Made by a program: the position numbers and the translations under genes. A stretch of 64,000 bases of DNA from Chryseobacterium takakiae. Its GTDB lineage: Bacteria; Bacteroidota; Bacteroidia; Flavobacteriales; Weeksellaceae. The notes under the pieces are model-generated. The model saw only the letters and a list, made by a program, of their open reading frames with translations. It had not been told where the DNA came from and made no database searches. Each line of letters opens with the position of its first letter. The first letter of the stretch is position 1. The stretch lies in assembly GCF_900129385.1 (NCBI RefSeq), contig NZ_FQVO01000006.1:124001-188000 (forward strand), given 5' to 3'. This document shows positions 62,633 through 64,000 of this stretch, in pieces.

Positions 62633-62652
62633 CATCATTAAAATACAAGCAC

Positions 62653-62706
62653 ATGTATAACTCAATTATTATTCTTGTCATTCTTATTATTATCGGATTC
62701 CGGTGA
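62653..62706 (+). CDS. Ile/Leu/Val leader peptide of the ilv operon
   Basis: A 17-codon ORF encodes MYNSIIILVILIIIGFR and a stop. Ten of the 17 residues are branched-chain amino acids: seven Ile, two Leu, one Val. It lies between a promoter element and an intrinsic terminator directly upstream of ilvE, the classic layout of attenuation. Ribosome stalling at Ile/Leu/Val codons reports their supply. It is too short for standard gene calling. Confidence 0.9.
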   Translation: MYNSIIILVILIIIGFR

Positions 62707-62775
62707 TGAGTAATGGCTTGTGATAATTTTATTGAAACAATACCAAACCATTCTCATCTACGAGGATGGTTTTTT
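62705..62775 (+). promoter_or_regulatory. ilv attenuator (antiterminator/terminator)
   Basis: Terminator: AAACCATTCTC (62745-62755) pairs with GAGGATGGTTT (62762-62772), one G-U, followed by T6. Antiterminator: GATGAGTAATGG (62705-62716), which overlaps the leader stop codon, pairs with CCATTCTCATC (62748-62758) with one bulge. The two helices share 62748-62755 and exclude each other. A ribosome stalled on Ile codons leaves 62705-62716 free and allows transcription; a ribosome at the stop covers it and the terminator forms. Confidence 0.9.
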
Positions 62776-62816
62776 GCTTAACAGATGTGCCAAAGTAAAA
62801 TTAAAAACGATATAGA

Positions 62817-63719
62817 ATGTATTACAATGACAAGACTATTCTCTTCTACGATGGAGAATATGTGAAAGCAAAAGAAGCAAAGACCGATTTGTACGGTCAA
62901 TCATTACATTACGGATATGCGGTTTTTGAAGGTATTAAATCCTACAAAACAGCCAATGGAACCAAAATTTTTAAAGCCAAAGAACATTATGAAAGATTGA
63001 TAAAATCAGCGGAAGCCATGCATATACCGTTCAGTTATTCAACCCGTGAAATGATTGATGTTACTTATAAATTGTTGGAAATAAATAATTTAAGTAACGC
63101 TTATATCCGCCCCTTAGTTATCTGTTCCCCCAATATGTCCCTTTCAAAAGGACAGAAAAGCTACCTTGTTATTGAAGCTTGGAACTGGGATAATGGTTAT
63201 CTGGCAAATAAGCTGAGAATTATGACGTCTTCCTTTCAGCGCCCCAACCCGAAAGCATTTAAAATTGAAGCTAAAGTGAGCGGACATTACGTAAATTCTA
63301 TTCTGGCAAGTCAGGAAGCGAAAGATAAAGGATTTGATGAAGCACTTGTTCTGGACGAAAATGGAAATGTAGCAGAAAGCTCCGGCGCAAATGTATTCTA
63401 TGAAAAAGACGGAAAACTATATACTCCTCAAAAAGGAAACATCTTGCCCGGTATTACAAGAGCTACAGTTTTTGAAATATGTAATCAGTTAGGGATTTCA
63501 TACGAAGAAAAATTATTTACACCGCAGGAAATGCAGGGCGCAGATGCCGCATTTTTCTGTGGAACAGCAGCAGAAATTGTCGCTGTAGAATCTTTGAATG
63601 ATATTCCTTTCAGAATGAATTGGGAAGACAGTTTATCAGCTAAAATTCAGCAGGCTTACCGTCACTTGGTAGTGGAAGAAAATTATTCATACCTGAAATC
63701 AAGCTTACAAAATGTGTAA
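62817..63719 (+). CDS. ilvE: Branched-chain amino acid aminotransferase
   Basis: A 300-residue fold type IV PLP enzyme. LHYGYAVFEGIKSYKTANGTKIFKAKEHYERL is the N-terminal signature. The PLP lysine is probably in FKIEAKVSGHYVNS, and the phosphate-binding end reads LPGITRATVFEI and FFCGTAAEIVAV. It interconverts Ile, Leu and Val with their keto acids. First gene of the ilv operon, under the leader attenuator; ilvD overlaps its end by eight bases. Confidence 0.95.
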   Translation: MYYNDKTILFYDGEYVKAKEAKTDLYGQSLHYGYAVFEGIKSYKTANGTKIFKAKEHYERLIKSAEAMHIPFSYSTREMIDVTYKLLEINNLSNAYIRPLVICSPNMSLSKGQKSYLVIEAWNWDNGYLANKLRIMTSSFQRPNPKAFKIEAKVSGHYVNSILASQEAKDKGFDEALVLDENGNVAESSGANVFYEKDGKLYTPQKGNILPGITRATVFEICNQLGISYEEKLFTPQEMQGADAAFFCGTAAEIVAVESLNDIPFRMNWEDSLSAKIQQAYRHLVVEENYSYLKSSLQNV

Positions 63720-64000
63720 TACAGAACTGAACAAATACTCCAAAACCCTTACAAAAGACCCGACTCAGCCTGCAACTCAGGCAATGTTTTACGGAATTGG
63801 ATTCCAAAAAGAAGATTTCGATAAAGCGCAGATCGGAATTGCAAGTATGGGCTACGATGGCAATACCTGCAATATGCATCTTAACAGCCTTGCTGAGATG
63901 GTAAAAAAGGGAGTTAAAGAAAAGGACTTGGTGGGCTTAATGTTTCACACAATAGGAATCAGCGACGGTATGACCAACGGTACCGATGGAATGCGGTATT
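63712..64000 (+). CDS. ilvD: Dihydroxy-acid dehydratase (5' part, cut by window edge)
   Basis: 96 codons are visible from the ATG at 63712, inside the last codons of ilvE in another frame. The start LNKYSKTLTKDPTQPATQAMFYGIGF, the Fe-S/substrate motif SMGYDGNTCNMHLN and FHTIGISDGMTNGTDGMRY match IlvD. It dehydrates dihydroxy-isovalerate or -methylvalerate to the keto acids used by IlvE. The 8-base overlap indicates translational coupling. Confidence 0.95.
   Translation, partial: MCNTELNKYSKTLTKDPTQPATQAMFYGIGFQKEDFDKAQIGIASMGYDGNTCNMHLNSLAEMVKKGVKEKDLVGLMFHTIGISDGMTNGTDGMRY

Noticed and set aside
1-64000. tRNA, rRNA, IS element or prophage genes
   Set aside because: None recognised on either strand; no transposase, integrase or phage structural motif in any supported frame.

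Overview
The window is an AT-rich piece of a Bacteroidota chromosome. The organism is most likely a flavobacterium of the Chryseobacterium type. Signs of this are the ubiE-porT pair (PorT belongs to the type IX secretion system), a 6S-like RNA between zapA and rny, SusC/SusD/SusE proteins, many TAnnTTTG -7 promoter elements, and several Bacteroidota-only families (DUF6705-like, DUF6261-like, PorT). No rRNA, tRNA, IS transposase, prophage or CRISPR array was seen.

Layout. 1-8 kb: the end of a membrane-anchored metallophosphoesterase, a FabH-like ketosynthase, ubiE-porT, zapB-like/zapA, 6S-like RNA, rny and an MFS carrier. 8-10 kb: a double-glycine leader peptide, a GC-rich hairpin element, and a CLC-type antiporter of the fluoride class behind a convincing fluoride riboswitch. 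10-18.4 kb: ordinary metabolic genes (thioesterase, ArsC-like, gcvT, idi, HAD, serA, mscL, nnr). 18.4-20.1 kb: a non-coding array of five tandem units of about 336 bp. 20.1-21.7 kb: lgt and yidD. 21.9-27.1 kb, minus strand: the most unusual block. A frameshifted surface-type lipoprotein with a JAB/RadC-like metal-binding motif is followed by five DUF6705-like genes (one frameshifted), with orphan C-terminal tails of lost toxin-like genes lying between them. The arrangement resembles polymorphic toxin/immunity arrays. 27.5-29 kb: a frameshifted XRE regulator, a 42-bp tandem repeat and a DUF6261-like gene. 29-38.6 kb: rarA, a DUF2339 membrane protein, pheA, a thioesterase, dnaA, a protein-tyrosine phosphatase, an RsmI-like methylase and a DUF4349 lipoprotein.

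38.7-49.5 kb: a DUF2891 protein, a DUF962 membrane protein, an AraC regulator with a TolC/HlyD/MFS tripartite efflux operon, a methyltransferase and metG. 49.8-62.4 kb: a starch/maltodextrin utilisation locus. SusC/SusD/SusE bind and import glucans, a GH97 and a GH13 enzyme cut them, and an SLC45-like MFS carrier takes sugar across the inner membrane. DoxX, a small lipoprotein and an NTF2-like protein are embedded in it. 62.6-64 kb: the start of an isoleucine/valine operon (ilvE, ilvD) controlled by a classical leader-peptide attenuator.

The regulatory finds best supported by the bases are the fluoride riboswitch, the ilv attenuator and the 6S-like RNA. The best candidate for something undescribed is the lipoprotein/DUF6705 array. 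Family names are given from memory of the families; no search was run.
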